Assembly (NCBI GenBank): GCA_938091335.1
Contig: CALLJG010000008.1
Span: forward strand, 29,609-93,608
Direction: 5' to 3'
Origin: an uncultured Thermodesulfobacterium sp.
GTDB lineage: Bacteria > Desulfobacterota > Thermodesulfobacteria > Thermodesulfobacteriales > Thermodesulfobacteriaceae
Length of the DNA: 64,000 bases
In this document: one piece after another, positions 20,185 through 30,344 of the stretch
Layout of the letters: each line of letters opens with the position of its first letter
How positions within the stretch are numbered: the first letter of the stretch is position 1
The notes under the pieces: model-generated
Told to the model about the DNA's origin: nothing
The model's database searches: none
The model's input: only the letters and a program-made list of their open reading frames with translations
Position numbers and translations under genes: made by a program

Positions 20185-21216
20185 ATGAAAGCCTGGGCAA
20201 TAGAAAAAATTTCAAATATTTCTAAAACACAAAATTTTTTAAATTTGATTGAATTAGAAGATCCAGTTCCTTCAAAAAATGAAATTATAATAAAGGTTTA
20301 TGCATGTGGTATTTGCCATACTGAAATAGATGAAATAGAAGGAAGAGTTTTACCTTCTTTTTTCCCTATTATCCCTGGACATCAAATAGTCGGAGAGGTA
20401 GTCGAAGTAGGAAAAGAGGTTACAAGATTTAAAGTTGGAGACAGAGCTGGGGCTGGTTGGATTTATTCTTGTTGTGAAAAATGTGAATATTGTAAAAGAG
20501 GATTAGAAAATCTCTGTTTAAATTTTAAAGCAACAGGAAAAGATGCTCATGGAGGTTATGCAGAATATTTCAAAATAAAAGAAACTTTTGCTTTTCATTT
20601 ACCTAAAACTTTTTCTTATGAAGAACTGGCACCTCTTTTTTGTGCAGGAGCTATTGGTTACAGAGCTATTAAACTTGCAAGTCCTAAAGATGAACAAAAT
20701 ATTGGATTAGTTGGATTTGGAGCATCTGCTCATTTAATTTTAAAACTTATTAAGGCTCTTTTCCCTTTTTCTAAAATTTTCGTTTTTACAAGAGATCCTG
20801 AAAAAAGAAAGTTTGCTTTAGATCTTGGAGCTTTTTGGGCAGGAGATATAGAAGAAGAACCTCCTAAAAAACTTCATTGCGCAATTGATACTACCCCTGT
20901 TTGGAAACCACCCTTAGCAGTTTTAAAATTTCTTGTTCCAGGAGGAAGACTTGTAATAAATGCTATTAGAAAAGAAAATAAAGATAAAGAAGCTTTTTTA
21001 AGTTTAGATTATTCTCAGGATCTATGGTTAGAAAAGGAAATAAAAAGTGTAGCCAATGTAACAAGAAAAGATATAATGGAATTTTTAAAACTTGCAGAAA
21101 CTTTTAATATTAAGCCAAAGGTAAAAATTTATCCCTTTGAAAAAGCAGAACAAGCTATCAAAGATATAAAAGAAAAAAAGATAAAAGGAGCTAATGTTTT
21201 AAAAATAGTGAAATGA
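20185..21216 (+). CDS. zinc-dependent alcohol dehydrogenase (MDR family)
   Basis: CGICHTEIDEIEG, PGHQIVGEVVEVG, structural Zn CCEKCEYCKRGLENLC. Confidence 0.9.
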   Translation: MKAWAIEKISNISKTQNFLNLIELEDPVPSKNEIIIKVYACGICHTEIDEIEGRVLPSFFPIIPGHQIVGEVVEVGKEVTRFKVGDRAGAGWIYSCCEKCEYCKRGLENLCLNFKATGKDAHGGYAEYFKIKETFAFHLPKTFSYEELAPLFCAGAIGYRAIKLASPKDEQNIGLVGFGASAHLILKLIKALFPFSKIFVFTRDPEKRKFALDLGAFWAGDIEEEPPKKLHCAIDTTPVWKPPLAVLKFLVPGGRLVINAIRKENKDKEAFLSLDYSQDLWLEKEIKSVANVTRKDIMEFLKLAETFNIKPKVKIYPFEKAEQAIKDIKEKKIKGANVLKIVK

Positions 21217-21692
21217 ATTTTAAATTTGCTTTAGGTTTCGATATTCATAAATTAGTCCCTAACAGAAAATTAAAACTTTGCGGAATAGAAATACCTTATG
21301 AAAAGGGACTTCTTGGATACTCTGATGGAGATGTTGGATTACATGCTCTTATAGATGCTGCTCTGGCTGCAGCTGGTTTTCCTGATATGGGGATACTTTT
21401 CCCTGAAGGAGATCCTCAATATAAAAATATTGACAGTACTTTACTTCTTAAAAAAACCCTTAAACTTCTAAAAAAAAGTGGATTTAAAATTATTCAGGTA
21501 GATCTCACTTTTATTTGTGATAAACCTAAACTTTCTGATTATTATTCTAAAATGAAAGAACAATTATCCAACCTTTTAAAAATAGAACCCTCTTATATTG
21601 GTATAAAGGCAAGAACTACAGAAGGATTGATAAAACATGAAGAAACAATAGCATGTATTTGTTTGGTAATTTTAGAAAAACTTGTTTTTTAA
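21213..21692 (+). CDS. ispF: 2-C-methyl-D-erythritol 2,4-cyclodiphosphate synthase
   Basis: GFDIHKLVPNRKLKLCGIEIPYEKGLLGYSDGDVGLHALIDA, GIKARTTEGL. Confidence 0.94.
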   Translation: MNFKFALGFDIHKLVPNRKLKLCGIEIPYEKGLLGYSDGDVGLHALIDAALAAAGFPDMGILFPEGDPQYKNIDSTLLLKKTLKLLKKSGFKIIQVDLTFICDKPKLSDYYSKMKEQLSNLLKIEPSYIGIKARTTEGLIKHEETIACICLVILEKLVF

Positions 21693-21794
21693 AAATAATG
21701 TGGTACCTTAATTCTAAAGATAGAAGACTGAGTTTTTAGAGTCCTATTCTCTAAAATCTCAACTTCTATCAATTAAACTAAAGGAGTTAAAAAA

Positions 21795-22259
21795 ATGCGT
21801 AAAGTCCAAATGGGAGATGTGGTAAGTATTCATTGTATTGGTAAACTTAAAAATGGAGAAATTTTTGAGAATACTTATGATGCTGAACCTTTTATTTTTC
21901 AAGTTGGTTCTCCTGAGATAATTCCTGGTTTATCAGAAGCTCTCATTGGTATGGAAGAAGGAGAAGTAAAAGAAGTTTTAATTCCTTACGATAAAGCTTT
22001 TGGTCCAAGAGACGAAAATTTAGTAAGAACTATTCCTAGAGATGCTTTAAGCTTGAATATAGAACCAGAAGCTGGACTAATGTTAAATCTTATAATAGAC
22101 ACTCCTCAAGGAGAAATGAGCTTTCCTGCCATTATAGTAAAAGTAACAGATAATGAAATTGTTCTTGATCTTAATCCCCCTTTAGCAGGGGAAGATCTTT
22201 TTTTTCAAATTAAACTTTTAAAAATTATTACCCTAGAGGAAGAAGAAATAATTTCTTAA
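21795..22259 (+). CDS. FKBP-type peptidyl-prolyl isomerase (SlyD-like)
   Basis: GDVVSIHCIGKLKNGEIFENTYDAEPFIFQVGSPEIIPGLSEALIGMEEGEVKEVLIPYDKAFGPRDENLV. Confidence 0.9.
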   Translation: MRKVQMGDVVSIHCIGKLKNGEIFENTYDAEPFIFQVGSPEIIPGLSEALIGMEEGEVKEVLIPYDKAFGPRDENLVRTIPRDALSLNIEPEAGLMLNLIIDTPQGEMSFPAIIVKVTDNEIVLDLNPPLAGEDLFFQIKLLKIITLEEEEIIS

Positions 22260-22434
22260 TTCCTAAGCAATTATTTTGATTACTTAAATCTTTAACAATC
22301 TAGAAGCATTCTAAAACATAACAATTGTATTCTATAGGTCCTTTAAAAAGCGCATCTGATAATCCTGACAATGAGGATGGTAAAATATTTTTCTCTTGAC
22401 AAAACTGATTTAATTTATTAATTTAAATAGAAAA

Positions 22435-22506
22435 GGGGCCGTAGCTCAGCGGGAGAGCGCGTGAATGGCATTCACGAGGTCGTGGGTTCAAGTCCCACCG
22501 GCTCCA
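22435..22506 (+). tRNA. tRNA-Ala(GGC)
   Basis: GGGGCCG/CGGCTCC acceptor stem; anticodon stem CGTGA/TCACG with loop ATGGCAT (anticodon GGC); T arm GTGGGTTCAAGTCCCAC. Confidence 0.93.
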
Positions 22507-22630
22507 CAAATATTAAATATCTTAATAGAGTATAACATTTCACTAAATCCAACAAAGTCTCATCAATCAAGGCTTTTATGGTTTTTAAAGTCTAAAATAA
22601 TTTTATAAAATTTCATTTAATCTTGAAAAA

Positions 22631-22743
22631 GTGTTGGTATATGTTATGGTATTTGAGAAGGGTGTTGGTATTTAGGGTTTATGTTTTTGGAGTTTATGTT
22701 TTGGTATATTTTGGGGTTTATGTGTTGTGGGAGGTGTTGGTAT
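22631..22743. repeat. GT-rich region with three GTGTTGGTAT direct repeats between tRNA-Ala and int
   Basis: GTGTTGGTAT at 22631, 22662 and 22734. Confidence 0.7.
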
Positions 22744-22766
22744 TGAAAAAAGTTTGGGGGTAGAGT

Positions 22767-23957
22767 ATGAGCAAGCTTACGGTTCAGAAAATAAAGGCTT
22801 TAGAGCCAGCTGAGAAGCCTTATAAGGTGAGTGATGGTATGGGGTTATATCTTTTAGTTACTCCTCGAGGTAGCAAGTTATGGAGGATGAATTATCGTTA
22901 TAGGGGAAAGCAGAAGACTCTTTCATTTGGGGCTTATCCTATTATTTCTCTTCAGGAGGCAAGAAATTTTTGTTTAGAAGCAAAAAAATTACTTGCTCAA
23001 GGTTTAGATCCGAGTGAGCATTTAAAAGGTAAAGTCTATAGAGATTCATCTGTTCTTTTCAAAAACATAGCTGAGGATTTTTATTCCAAATATGCATCTT
23101 CTTGGGATGAAGAATATGCTAGTACTGTAAAGCTAAGGCTTCAAAAATGGATTTATCCTATAATTGGAGACAAGCCTATTAATGAAATTACAATACAAGA
23201 TATAACAAAAATTTTGGACATCCTTATAGAACATCAAAAACATGGTACAGCTAAAAAAGTTAAACTAATTATTGGTCAAATTTTTAGATATGCTGTTTTA
23301 AAAGGGTTAACAAATTTTGATCCAACTCAAGTTTTAAAAGGATACATAAAGCATAAAGAGAAGCATTATCCAGCTGCTACTACACCTGAAGCATTTAAAT
23401 CTATTTTACTAGCTATCTGGGATTATCCACATTCTATTACAATAAAAAATGCGTTGCGAACATTAATATACACTTTCCAGAGACCTGGTGAAGTTGTCTC
23501 AATGAAATGGAGTCAGATAGATTTAAAAAGAAAGGAGTGGTTATTTACACTAAGCAAAGTTCAAAGAGAGCATATTGTACCATTATCAAGACAGATGTGT
23601 AAAATCTTAGAAGAACAAAAAAAGTTTACAGAGTATCTAGAATCACCTTTTGTATTTCCTTCAATTACCAGTCCTAAGACAAGACCAATAAGAGTTGAAA
23701 CATTAAATGCTGCCTTAAAAAGAATAGGTATAAATACAAAAGAAGAACAAACAAGTCATGGATTTAGAGCAGTTGCAAGAACTTTATTACACGAAGTTTT
23801 AGGGTATGAACCAGATGTAATTGAACATCAACTTGGACATATGGTCCCAGATAGACTGGGAAAAGCTTATAATCGGACAAGATTTATAGAAAAACGAAGA
23901 GAAATGATGCAAAAATGGGCAGATTATGTGGACTCACTAATAAAAAACAACTCATAA
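22767..23957 (+). CDS. int: P4-type tyrosine recombinase/integrase (DUF4102 N-terminal domain)
   Basis: KVSDGMGLYLLVTPRGSKLWRMNYRYRGKQKTLSFGAYP; catalytic-domain segments RPGEVVSMKWSQID, TSHGFRAVARTLLHE, EHQLGH, YNRT. Confidence 0.95.
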   Translation: MSKLTVQKIKALEPAEKPYKVSDGMGLYLLVTPRGSKLWRMNYRYRGKQKTLSFGAYPIISLQEARNFCLEAKKLLAQGLDPSEHLKGKVYRDSSVLFKNIAEDFYSKYASSWDEEYASTVKLRLQKWIYPIIGDKPINEITIQDITKILDILIEHQKHGTAKKVKLIIGQIFRYAVLKGLTNFDPTQVLKGYIKHKEKHYPAATTPEAFKSILLAIWDYPHSITIKNALRTLIYTFQRPGEVVSMKWSQIDLKRKEWLFTLSKVQREHIVPLSRQMCKILEEQKKFTEYLESPFVFPSITSPKTRPIRVETLNAALKRIGINTKEEQTSHGFRAVARTLLHEVLGYEPDVIEHQLGHMVPDRLGKAYNRTRFIEKRREMMQKWADYVDSLIKNNS

Positions 23958-23960
23958 CAA

Positions 23961-24155
23961 TTATACATTTTCCTGTCTTTGTTGTTTATATCTTTTAATC
24001 ATCCATTTATCAATTTCAACTTTATCCCAAATAAGTAGTCTTTGCCCAAGACGTATAGGTTGTGGAAATTCCCCTTTGCGAAGTAAACGAAATATAGAAG
24101 CTCTTGAAATCTTTACATAATTTGTTAACTCTTTCAACCTAAAATATCTTTGCAT
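23961..24155 (-). CDS. AlpA-like excisionase/transcriptional regulator
   Basis: RYFRLKELTNYVKISRASIFRLLRKGEFPQPIRLGQRLLIWDKVEIDKWM. Confidence 0.85.
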   Translation of the reverse strand: MQRYFRLKELTNYVKISRASIFRLLRKGEFPQPIRLGQRLLIWDKVEIDKWMIKRYKQQRQENV

Positions 24156-24231
24156 ATAATACCCCCTGGAAATTTGTGAGCTTTTTATAGATAATTAGAA
24201 ATTTTCAATTATTATCGTCTATTTATCGTCA

Positions 24232-24429
24232 TTAATCATCAAAAGGACGATATTCTGCAAAATACCAATCATCATAATCATCACGTCTTCTGGTTTTCCT
24301 TTCTTTCCCTTCTGATTCAGATGCATGTTTTTCTATATATCTTCTTAAAGCAAGAAAGCATTGGTGAATAGCTACAAAAAACTTTTGACCTAGATGTTCT
24401 AACTTGCCTAAATTTTTATCCTCTCTCAT
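24232..24429 (-). CDS. small hypothetical protein
   Basis: 65-aa ORF inside the minus-strand run, in an intergenic slot. Confidence 0.5.
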   Translation of the reverse strand: MREDKNLGKLEHLGQKFFVAIHQCFLALRRYIEKHASESEGKERKTRRRDDYDDWYFAEYRPFDD

Positions 24430-24494
24430 ATTTTTACCTCCTTAACTATTATTTATATTTCTATTAATTATAATTAGAACTTTAAAAAAGTGAC

Positions 24495-24923
24495 TTAATT
24501 AAGTGTATCAGGTTCATTAAGATGATTCAATTGTTCTAGAGATTTTTCAGTCTCAGTTTGAGAGGATTTTTTTAATCTTTCTAACAAATCAAGCATTCCT
24601 TCAAGTTTGTATATGTCTTTACTATCTAAAGTAAAAGTATAAACCCTAGTTGCAACTATATCAAGCTCTTTCATAAAGAATGCAAAAATGTTAGGGTGTT
24701 CTGATAAATATCTCAAGATAGGCTTATTTATTACATAAACTAAATCTTCCCTATCTCCGATCTTTAGCAGAACATAAGTTTCATTTAAACAAGATAGACT
24801 CACATATAGCTTTCTACCTCTATAAGCAAAATCTAATTTTTTAACATCTTCTTCCTCACTATCTAGGTAGACAACCAACAAACCCAAACCATTGTCTAAA
24901 AAGAAAGCCCCTTTTATCTCCAT
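24495..24923 (-). CDS. hypothetical protein at the 3' end of the T4SS operon
   Basis: 142-aa ORF, 2-nt spacing from the traG-like gene. Confidence 0.65.
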   Translation of the reverse strand: MEIKGAFFLDNGLGLLVVYLDSEEEDVKKLDFAYRGRKLYVSLSCLNETYVLLKIGDREDLVYVINKPILRYLSEHPNIFAFFMKELDIVATRVYTFTLDSKDIYKLEGMLDLLERLKKSSQTETEKSLEQLNHLNEPDTLN

Positions 24924-24925
24924 AA

Positions 24926-27900
24926 TTATCTACTACTCATTGCTTTCTTAAATGTGTCAAAAAGAGAAGTAGGTCCCTTAGGTCCACCTGGGTTTGGTTT
25001 GGATTCACCTTGTTTAGATTCACTCAGCTCTGACTTTGGTAAAGCTTTTATACCAAGTTCTTTTAAGAGGTTTGCTGTCTCAGGTTGGTTTAGTCTTTCT
25101 TTTACACTTTTATCTGAATCTAAACTGAAAAGATCTTTGAGAATAGGAACAGCATTAGGATTCTGTTGAAGACGTTGCATCAGGTTAGGATCATTTAATT
25201 GCTCCATAACAGACTTTCTTAGCTGTTTATGCTCTGCAATCTCTTTTTCTCCTGCTGGGGGGCCAGGTGTTTTATACCTTGGAGAAGGACTCGGAGCAGA
25301 ACCTGGAATGTATAAATCTTTTTCATCTTGAGGAACTTTTCCTGTCTTGCTTTCAACTGTATCACGCTGTGTCTCAATAACTTGCTTTACCAACTTTCCC
25401 TCATTTTCTATTCTCTCCTTTAGTGCTCCTGGCTCTTTAAGAGTTTCTTCTTCTAAAAGACCTGATTCTCTTAAAACTCTCATAAATTTGTCTTTATGTA
25501 CTTCAAAATTTGCTATATACTCATATAAAGCCTGTTCAGCCCTTAAACCTGCCTCAAGAGCATCTCCTCCAGTTGACTTAAGTTGTTCTCTGTATTCATT
25601 TATAAATACTTTCTGAAGAACCTGAGGTGTCAGATCAGCAGAAACAAATTTTTCTACACTTTCTCTAGACTCAAGAAATTCTTTAAAAGCTTTTCCAAAA
25701 GTTCCTGTGTCTCTTTCTGCATATTCCTTTAAATAATTTATAGCACGAGTATCCCTAACAGCTGTACGAAATACCTCACCTGAAACCTGTGAAAATCTGT
25801 CTAATATATTGTGAACCTCACTTATATCTAGCTTATATGTAAGCCCACTTGTTTTTCCTCCTTCTTTGATGTATATTTTCGAATAATCTGCTGAAACACC
25901 TAAATCTATACCTTTTAGTTTTTTCTCAAGAGCTCCTCCAACAAGCTCACCAAAATTGACCCCAATATTTGCTCCTAATTTTTGTCTATATTGATCAAGA
26001 ATCTTTGCTGCTACAGCAAATGATAACTCATCACTAAGTCCTGTTTGTCGTTGAATATTATTTGCTAACTCCTTTGTTATACTATACAACTTTTCCCGCA
26101 CTTGAGAAAACTCTCTTCCTCTGCTAAGAGCAGCCACTGTATTAAAAACAAAACTTTGATCCTTTCCATAAGTATTTGCAAGTTGCTCAGAAAGTGCTTC
26201 TGTCAACTTGTTTTGTAATCCTGCTCTTATAGGCGAATTAGGTGGAACAAATACTAAAACAGGTTCCATATCTCTAGAATACTGTATCTGTGACCCTCCC
26301 ATACCCTTTAGTACGACAGACTCTCCATCTGGTCTAAAACTCAAAAGACCAGCTCCTAATACATAACGAAATGTACTCTCTTTGGTAGATAACCATCCCT
26401 TAACTTCACTTAAAAGTGGAACAAATTTTTGGAGTCTGTAAGATTCTTGAGATACCTTTTCTTCCCTGAAGGCTTGTCCTAATCTTCCAGGACTCCCATA
26501 AACATCTTCATATGCCTCTAATGTTGCCCGTTCACCTGCTCCTAAAAATGTTCCAAGTTTTATACCAGAACCTATTCCTCCTAATGCAAGTCTTTTTTCC
26601 ATTTCTATAACACTTGATGTCGCCTGAGCCTGTGCTATTTGTTGAGGTGTATAAATTGAACCTGTCTTTGCTCTTGCTATTGCTTCTCCTGTTGTCATAC
26701 GTAATGTCCCCCCATACCACCCTCCTATGCCTCCCATAGCTATAGCTGCTCCACTCATTGCTTGAGTTGGCATTACCTCACCTGTAAATACTGAACTTGG
26801 ATTCCTTACCAAAGTTGCCCCATATGATGCTCCAGCTCCCATAGGAGCAGATGCTATTTGACTTGCAAGTAATGCCAGTACTGTTCCACCAAATCTAATA
26901 AGAAGTGCTGTAAATACAGTAGCAAGTCCCATTCCCATCCATCTCATCATGCCAAATATTGCTACAACTTTACCTGTGTAAGAAGGCATTGTCATTGCTA
27001 CCGCTATTCCAAAATTTGTAGCTAAATTGGAATTCATCGTAAGATTGGCAAGTCTTGGAACATAACTAAAAGCAAGCTCTCTTCCAAATGTAAAAATTAC
27101 TGCATCTATTACACCCCAAATAACTAACCAAAGTAGAAAACCTACTTGTAAAGATAAAGCTCTGCCAACAAGTGGAGTTACAGCAAATAATAAAATAAAA
27201 GGACTTAAAGCTATTGCTAAAGAAGTTAAAGCCTCTTTTACCACTGGTACCCATGAATTAGCATGCTCACCTAAACCCCAAAATGATGACATCGTTTGAC
27301 TTGTTGCTAAAACCCTTAATGCCTCATTCATGTTTTGCGAAAGGAGAAAATGATATATTATACTACCAGCAAAACCTTGATATATGGCTAACTCTAACCC
27401 TGGATTTACTATTCCTAATTTATCTGACATTTTTACAAGTTCACTCTCAATCTTTTCTCTACAATTAATAATTTCACCACCATAACCTGCAATATCACAT
27501 GCTGTCTTTACTAACTCATACGCTATTGTACCACTTGTAAGTTGCATCTCTTCGTCTAAGTAACTAAGTATAGTGTTTCCAGCTTCTGTACAACTTGCAC
27601 CTTCTACTTTACTTCCATCTTTTCTATAATACGCAGTAAAAAAGTTATCATTCCTTGAAATCTCTATAGCTTCTCTTATCCCCATAGTTCCAGAAAATAA
27701 CTTAGCAAAATTTACAGTATTTCCATTGTTTATTGCTATTTCAGGAAGTATACAATCTTTCATATAGCTTTGAAGAGAATCAACTAAGTATGATCTTTGA
27801 GCTTGTATCATGCTTGTTACATCAGAACCAGCATTCCACAATATGCTAAGATTTTTTAATAAATTTGAAGAAAGACCACCTGCATTGTAAGAATACTTCG

Positions 27901-28372
27901 CATTAGGATCTATAACTGAAGTATCAACTATTTCAATAAACCCTCTTTCAACCTTGTTTAAAAGATGGGCAGTTATTGCCAATACTTTAGGAATATTTCT
28001 TATTTCTTCAGGACCTCTATTTAAAACTTCATCATAAATCACAATAGAATCCTTAGGCAAAATAAAAACTACTCCAAAAACTAATCCAGCTCCTACTGGA
28101 ACTAACCATCCTCTTAATAAGTCAGCTCTTGTCCCAAGAGCTGCCCCTATAAGAACTTTATAAAATAAAATAAGTGTCCCAAGTACAACTGCTACAAGAA
28201 GTAAACCCTTGAAATTACTGTCACCAAATATTAAAGCAACTTTTCTCCAAGCCTCTACTGCCGCAAAATAACCTCCATATGTAATATATTCATAATCAGC
28301 TAGCAAATTATCTGGAAAGAGTAAAAAAAAGAAAATAAGACTACTAACACTAAGTAATATCTTTAATCTCAT
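24926..28372 (-). CDS. traG: F-type conjugative transfer protein TraG
   Basis: 1148 aa; polytopic N-terminus YEYITYGGYFAAVEAWRKVALIFGD...; long helical C-terminal region; synteny with traH. Confidence 0.85.
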   Translation of the reverse strand: MRLKILLSVSSLIFFFLLFPDNLLADYEYITYGGYFAAVEAWRKVALIFGDSNFKGLLLVAVVLGTLILFYKVLIGAALGTRADLLRGWLVPVGAGLVFGVVFILPKDSIVIYDEVLNRGPEEIRNIPKVLAITAHLLNKVERGFIEIVDTSVIDPNAKYSYNAGGLSSNLLKNLSILWNAGSDVTSMIQAQRSYLVDSLQSYMKDCILPEIAINNGNTVNFAKLFSGTMGIREAIEISRNDNFFTAYYRKDGSKVEGASCTEAGNTILSYLDEEMQLTSGTIAYELVKTACDIAGYGGEIINCREKIESELVKMSDKLGIVNPGLELAIYQGFAGSIIYHFLLSQNMNEALRVLATSQTMSSFWGLGEHANSWVPVVKEALTSLAIALSPFILLFAVTPLVGRALSLQVGFLLWLVIWGVIDAVIFTFGRELAFSYVPRLANLTMNSNLATNFGIAVAMTMPSYTGKVVAIFGMMRWMGMGLATVFTALLIRFGGTVLALLASQIASAPMGAGASYGATLVRNPSSVFTGEVMPTQAMSGAAIAMGGIGGWYGGTLRMTTGEAIARAKTGSIYTPQQIAQAQATSSVIEMEKRLALGGIGSGIKLGTFLGAGERATLEAYEDVYGSPGRLGQAFREEKVSQESYRLQKFVPLLSEVKGWLSTKESTFRYVLGAGLLSFRPDGESVVLKGMGGSQIQYSRDMEPVLVFVPPNSPIRAGLQNKLTEALSEQLANTYGKDQSFVFNTVAALSRGREFSQVREKLYSITKELANNIQRQTGLSDELSFAVAAKILDQYRQKLGANIGVNFGELVGGALEKKLKGIDLGVSADYSKIYIKEGGKTSGLTYKLDISEVHNILDRFSQVSGEVFRTAVRDTRAINYLKEYAERDTGTFGKAFKEFLESRESVEKFVSADLTPQVLQKVFINEYREQLKSTGGDALEAGLRAEQALYEYIANFEVHKDKFMRVLRESGLLEEETLKEPGALKERIENEGKLVKQVIETQRDTVESKTGKVPQDEKDLYIPGSAPSPSPRYKTPGPPAGEKEIAEHKQLRKSVMEQLNDPNLMQRLQQNPNAVPILKDLFSLDSDKSVKERLNQPETANLLKELGIKALPKSELSESKQGESKPNPGGPKGPTSLFDTFKKAMSSR

Positions 28373-28379
28373 AATTTTA

Positions 28380-29777
28380 TTACCTTAAAGTAAATATCAC
28401 CCTATTTGCAACACTTGGTCCAAATGTTTGTGAAATCTTACTATACACCATATCTGTATAGCTCATAACATCTAAAGCAAAAAGATATGTTTTTGTTATT
28501 TCATCTAAATGAACCATGTACTTTTTCAAAAGATGATTAGCAAAATTCCAAGCATTTCTATACATTGCTTCGATATGACTTCTTAAAATATTAGTTTCAG
28601 GACATATCTGAAAATCACCTGAAACAGGTGGTATAGTTGCTAAAACTTTTATAGCTTCTGCAGTAATATGACGCAATAAACTTATAAGAATTCCACAAGA
28701 AACACCTTCTGCTATATCGTGCAATATGTCTGGTGAATTAGTTAAAGCAGCAACATTTACCAAATGCTCAAGTGGTAATGGTGAAATTCTGGCATAAGTA
28801 AAATAGTTGCTCGATGATGACATGCTTTCTTTATTCCTTTTGGCTTGATATGCTTGTATCAAAGCCATATACACTTTACTTGTAAAATCAAGTTCTCTCT
28901 GAGTTTCTATTCCTCTTCTATTTACCAAGACTAACCTATTAACATCAATATCTTTCTCAGTGATTTTAGGTGAGACAAATACTATTCCTTGATCCGTTTT
29001 TATAGAATCACCAACAATAGCCCTCATAATCATCATATACTCTGAGTCAAAATATTGATTATCACCAAGACCTAAAACCCCTCCAACATAGCTAAGGACA
29101 CTCCCATAATTGTCATATATTGTATGAAATATACTAGGACAGGCATCCCCACTTTGTCTTCTAGTTGCCCCTTCTTGAGATACATTTTGAGAAGTTTGGC
29201 CTTCTTTTTCTTTTTTAGAGGAAGTAAACAAACTAAAATCACCTTTAAGTACACTATGTGCTATGTTAGCGCCTTTCTCAAGAAGGGAAATTGCTTCTTT
29301 AAAATCCATATTCATAAGCGGTGTAAGAAATTTGCATTCGTCAAATTGCAACTGATTTAAAAAATCAATAGCCCCTTGAGCCCACTCTACAACTTCTGAT
29401 AGGGAAGAAGAAAGTGTTTTTAGCGCTATTTGAAAAGCAACAACTGGAGCTGCTTGTATTAAAGTTTGAAGTTTTTGAACTAAATACTCAGGGTTAACAA
29501 ATGAAAAAGATCCTAGAAAAAGATCAATTCCTCCACATCCTCCCCTAATCCGAGGAGGGGAAATTGAAAAAATATGTGTCGGACCTGTTACAGGAACTCT
29601 TCCTGAAAAGGAACCAAAAGTAACATATCCTCTTTTCTGAGTTTCATAATAATTAGGACCTGAAGATGTATATTGCTGAAACCAGTCATCTATCCAGTCT
29701 GCTTGAACTACTGTTACCGAGTTTATTAGCAAAAAAACACTTAAAAAAAATATACTTAGTTTTCTAATAATAATCAT
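28380..29777 (-). CDS. traH: conjugative transfer pilus assembly protein TraH
   Basis: ISPPRIRGGCGGIDLFLGSFSFVNPEYLVQKLQTLIQAAPVVAFQIALKTLS. Confidence 0.92.
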   Translation of the reverse strand: MIIIRKLSIFFLSVFLLINSVTVVQADWIDDWFQQYTSSGPNYYETQKRGYVTFGSFSGRVPVTGPTHIFSISPPRIRGGCGGIDLFLGSFSFVNPEYLVQKLQTLIQAAPVVAFQIALKTLSSSLSEVVEWAQGAIDFLNQLQFDECKFLTPLMNMDFKEAISLLEKGANIAHSVLKGDFSLFTSSKKEKEGQTSQNVSQEGATRRQSGDACPSIFHTIYDNYGSVLSYVGGVLGLGDNQYFDSEYMMIMRAIVGDSIKTDQGIVFVSPKITEKDIDVNRLVLVNRRGIETQRELDFTSKVYMALIQAYQAKRNKESMSSSSNYFTYARISPLPLEHLVNVAALTNSPDILHDIAEGVSCGILISLLRHITAEAIKVLATIPPVSGDFQICPETNILRSHIEAMYRNAWNFANHLLKKYMVHLDEITKTYLFALDVMSYTDMVYSKISQTFGPSVANRVIFTLR

Positions 29778-29846
29778 AATTATCCTCCATGTATAAAAGA
29801 CTTTTTAAAAAGATTAGATAAGATTTATTTTATTGGTCCTACGACT

Positions 29847-30344
29847 TTATTCGTCAACAGGTGGCATGGTGAGAATATTATGTAAAACCCATTTTACATC
29901 ATCTACCAAAACGTAAACATATCTAGCTGAATAGAAATTTTTCCCACTTTCATCTTGATAAGGTAAAACTAAAACTCTTACAATCTTAGGAGGAACTACT
30001 ATTGGTGTTTGCGGATCTTTGAGTAGTTTAGTTAAGACATTATACAAACTCTCAACATAAGCCTTCTCTGCAGGAGAAAGAAGTAGTGGATCTCTTAATA
30101 AGGAAGTGTTATCCGTCTTATTACCTTCCTTAACATTTGAATTCTCCAAACTTTCTACATAAGCCTGAGGAAGACTAACACACTTGCCAGGTTCATGTGG
30201 TGGGCATGTAAATTCAGATTCATAAGGATTTATAGTTTTTCCACAGCTATTTAAAAACAAAATCATGATAAAAACAAAAAGGATATATAAAGGTTTATAA
30301 AACATAAATTCACCTCCTATTCCAAGTCCTTTAGTTCTAACCAA
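29847..30344 (-). CDS. traV: TraV-like T4SS lipoprotein
   Basis: Lipobox LNSCGKT; NPYESEFTCPPHEPGKC Cys pattern; adjacent to traB. True start may be the internal MFYKPLYILF. Confidence 0.7.
   Translation of the reverse strand: MVRTKGLGIGGEFMFYKPLYILFVFIMILFLNSCGKTINPYESEFTCPPHEPGKCVSLPQAYVESLENSNVKEGNKTDNTSLLRDPLLLSPAEKAYVESLYNVLTKLLKDPQTPIVVPPKIVRVLVLPYQDESGKNFYSARYVYVLVDDVKWVLHNILTMPPVDE

Noticed and set aside
24232-24429. TraA-type pilin candidate
   Set aside because: No signal peptide or two hydrophobic segments; charged throughout.
24954-25616. Plus-strand ORFs (71 and 89 aa) within traG
   Set aside because: Ser/Leu-rich antisense shadows of a conserved CDS.
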